Positions 4,891-5,641 of a stretch of 5,641 nt of DNA are shown in pieces. The stretch comes from Clostridiales bacterium (GTDB taxonomy: Bacteria > Bacillota > Clostridia > Lachnospirales > CAG-274), in assembly GCA_021203425.1 (NCBI GenBank), contig JAJQBF010000038.1:1-5641 (forward strand), given 5' to 3'. The position numbers were made by a program, and so were the translations under genes. Each line of letters starts with the position of its first letter. Positions within the stretch are counted from its first letter, which is position 1. Below the pieces are notes generated by a model. That model saw only the letters and a program-made list of their open reading frames with translations. It made no database searches and had not been told where the DNA came from.

Positions 4891-5641
4891 TTAAAACCCC
4901 AAGATTTTTATTATAACCGCCGCTGTCAAAAACAGCACTCCGGCGCTCATAAGTATATAATCATCTCTTTTATATTTTAACCGAACATATTTCGTTCGCC
5001 CTATGTCTCCTCTGTAACACCTTGCCTCCATAGCCACAGCCAAATTATCGGCTGTCCTGAAAGATGAAACAAAAAGGGGAATAAGAAGGGGAATCATACT
5101 TTTTGCTTTTTGAATAATATTCCCTTGGTCAAAGCTTGCCCCTCTTGACATCTGCGCCAGCTTTATTTTTTCAAGTTCGTCAAAAAGAGTAGGCACAAAC
5201 CTTAAAGCTATAGTTATCATCATAGCTATATCGTGAGCCGGAACCCCGACTTTTTTAAGAGGGGTTAAAAAGCTTTCTATTGCGTCTGCAAGGGCAAGGT
5301 AGGTTGTTGTCAGTGTTAAAATCGATGACATAATTATAAGTACAGACAGCCTTATCATAATTTTGACCGCCGAAAACAGCCCCTCATCGGTTATTGTAAT
5401 TATTCCGGCTTTGAAAAGTATATTTCCGTCTCTCGTAAATAACACATTTATAAGTACTGTAAATATAATTAAAAACAAAACTCCTTTAAGCCCCTTTATA
5501 AGAAGTCTGAAAGGTACCTTTGAAAGCCATACCCCCAAAAGCAGTATTAGAACGCAAAGACTGCAGCCCAAAAGAGAACTGCTTGCAAAAAGCCCTATTA
5601 TATATAAAAACAAAAATATTGTTTTCGCCCGGGGGTCTAAG
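4891..5641 (-). CDS. ecfT: energy-coupling factor transporter transmembrane protein EcfT (5' end beyond the window)
   Basis: The integral membrane T-component that links the two EcfA ATPases to vitamin- or metal-binding S-components in ECF importers. The frame stays open to the window edge and the first visible codons read LDPRAKTIF, the conserved LDPR(T/A)K found near the EcfT N-terminus. The TTG at 5613 is therefore internal and only some 10-20 residues should be missing. There are 249 visible residues. Hydrophobic segments lie around visible residues 10-37, 50-68, 92-118, about 135-150, 180-195 and 228-246. The two cytoplasmic coupling-helix motifs that contact EcfA are present: QMSRG (163-167) and AMEARCYRG (203-211). 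Cys replacing Gly in the second motif is common in this family. The start and the expected ecfA genes lie outside the window. No terminator was found after its stop, so readthrough into tcdA is possible. Confidence 0.93.
   Translation of the reverse strand, partial: LDPRAKTIFLFLYIIGLFASSSLLGCSLCVLILLLGVWLSKVPFRLLIKGLKGVLFLIIFTVLINVLFTRDGNILFKAGIITITDEGLFSAVKIMIRLSVLIIMSSILTLTTTYLALADAIESFLTPLKKVGVPAHDIAMMITIALRFVPTLFDELEKIKLAQMSRGASFDQGNIIQKAKSMIPLLIPLFVSSFRTADNLAVAMEARCYRGDIGRTKYVRLKYKRDDYILMSAGVLFLTAAVIIKILGF

Noticed and set aside
1..5641. CRISPR array, tRNA or rRNA gene, insertion sequence or attachment site
   Set aside because: No spaced direct repeats, cloverleaf, transposase-like frame or flanking duplication was seen; the GGTTCGA at 29-35 resembles a tRNA T-loop but no acceptor or other arms accompany it.

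Overview
The window looks like a piece of an anaerobic, low-GC Firmicutes (Clostridia-type) chromosome. Hand counts give about 35-41% G+C. Ribosome-binding sites are strong GGAGG-type, TTG starts occur, and an [FeFe]-hydrogenase maturase (HydE) and an ECF-transporter EcfT are present. No species can be named from the sequence alone. Every gene I can support lies on the minus strand, so the window reads from right to left.

Layout in transcription order: (1) ecfT, 5' end cut by the window edge (4891-5641); (2) a 79-bp gap with a perfect-consensus sigma-A promoter (TTGACA, 16 bp, TATAAT) just upstream of tcdA; (3) tcdA (4093-4811), the t6A-cyclising tRNA dehydratase, split by a -1 frameshift at a run of seven A; (4) hydE (3057-4100), overlapping tcdA by 8 bp; (5) a fused gene (1762-3045) encoding a complete D-2-hydroxyacid dehydrogenase joined without stop or new start to a complete MNT nucleotidyltransferase; (6) a HEPN protein of the HI0074 family (1380-1775), the usual partner of such an MNT protein, overlapping it by 14 bp; (7) a class I/II PLP aminotransferase (153-1349); (8) a short end region (1-152) with two hairpins and only weak coding evidence.

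Genes 3 to 6 are overlapping or about 11 bp apart and probably form one operon from the 4841-4868 promoter. The aminotransferase follows 30 bp later and may be read through or use its own weak promoter. The dehydrogenase and aminotransferase would suit a keto-acid/hydroxy-acid/amino-acid interconversion. The MNT-HEPN pair between them has every motif of a toxin-antitoxin module (GS-x10-DxD in the MNT, R-x4-HxY in the HEPN) and is slightly poorer in G+C than the dehydrogenase (about 35% against 41%). This suggests it arrived later and was fused in frame to the dehydrogenase tail.

The two items most worth checking are that dehydrogenase-MNT fusion, which would attach an antitoxin to a metabolic enzyme and tie its dose to that enzyme, and the A7 frameshift in tcdA, which could be a real mutation, an assembly error, or a slippery site read by frameshifting or polymerase slippage.
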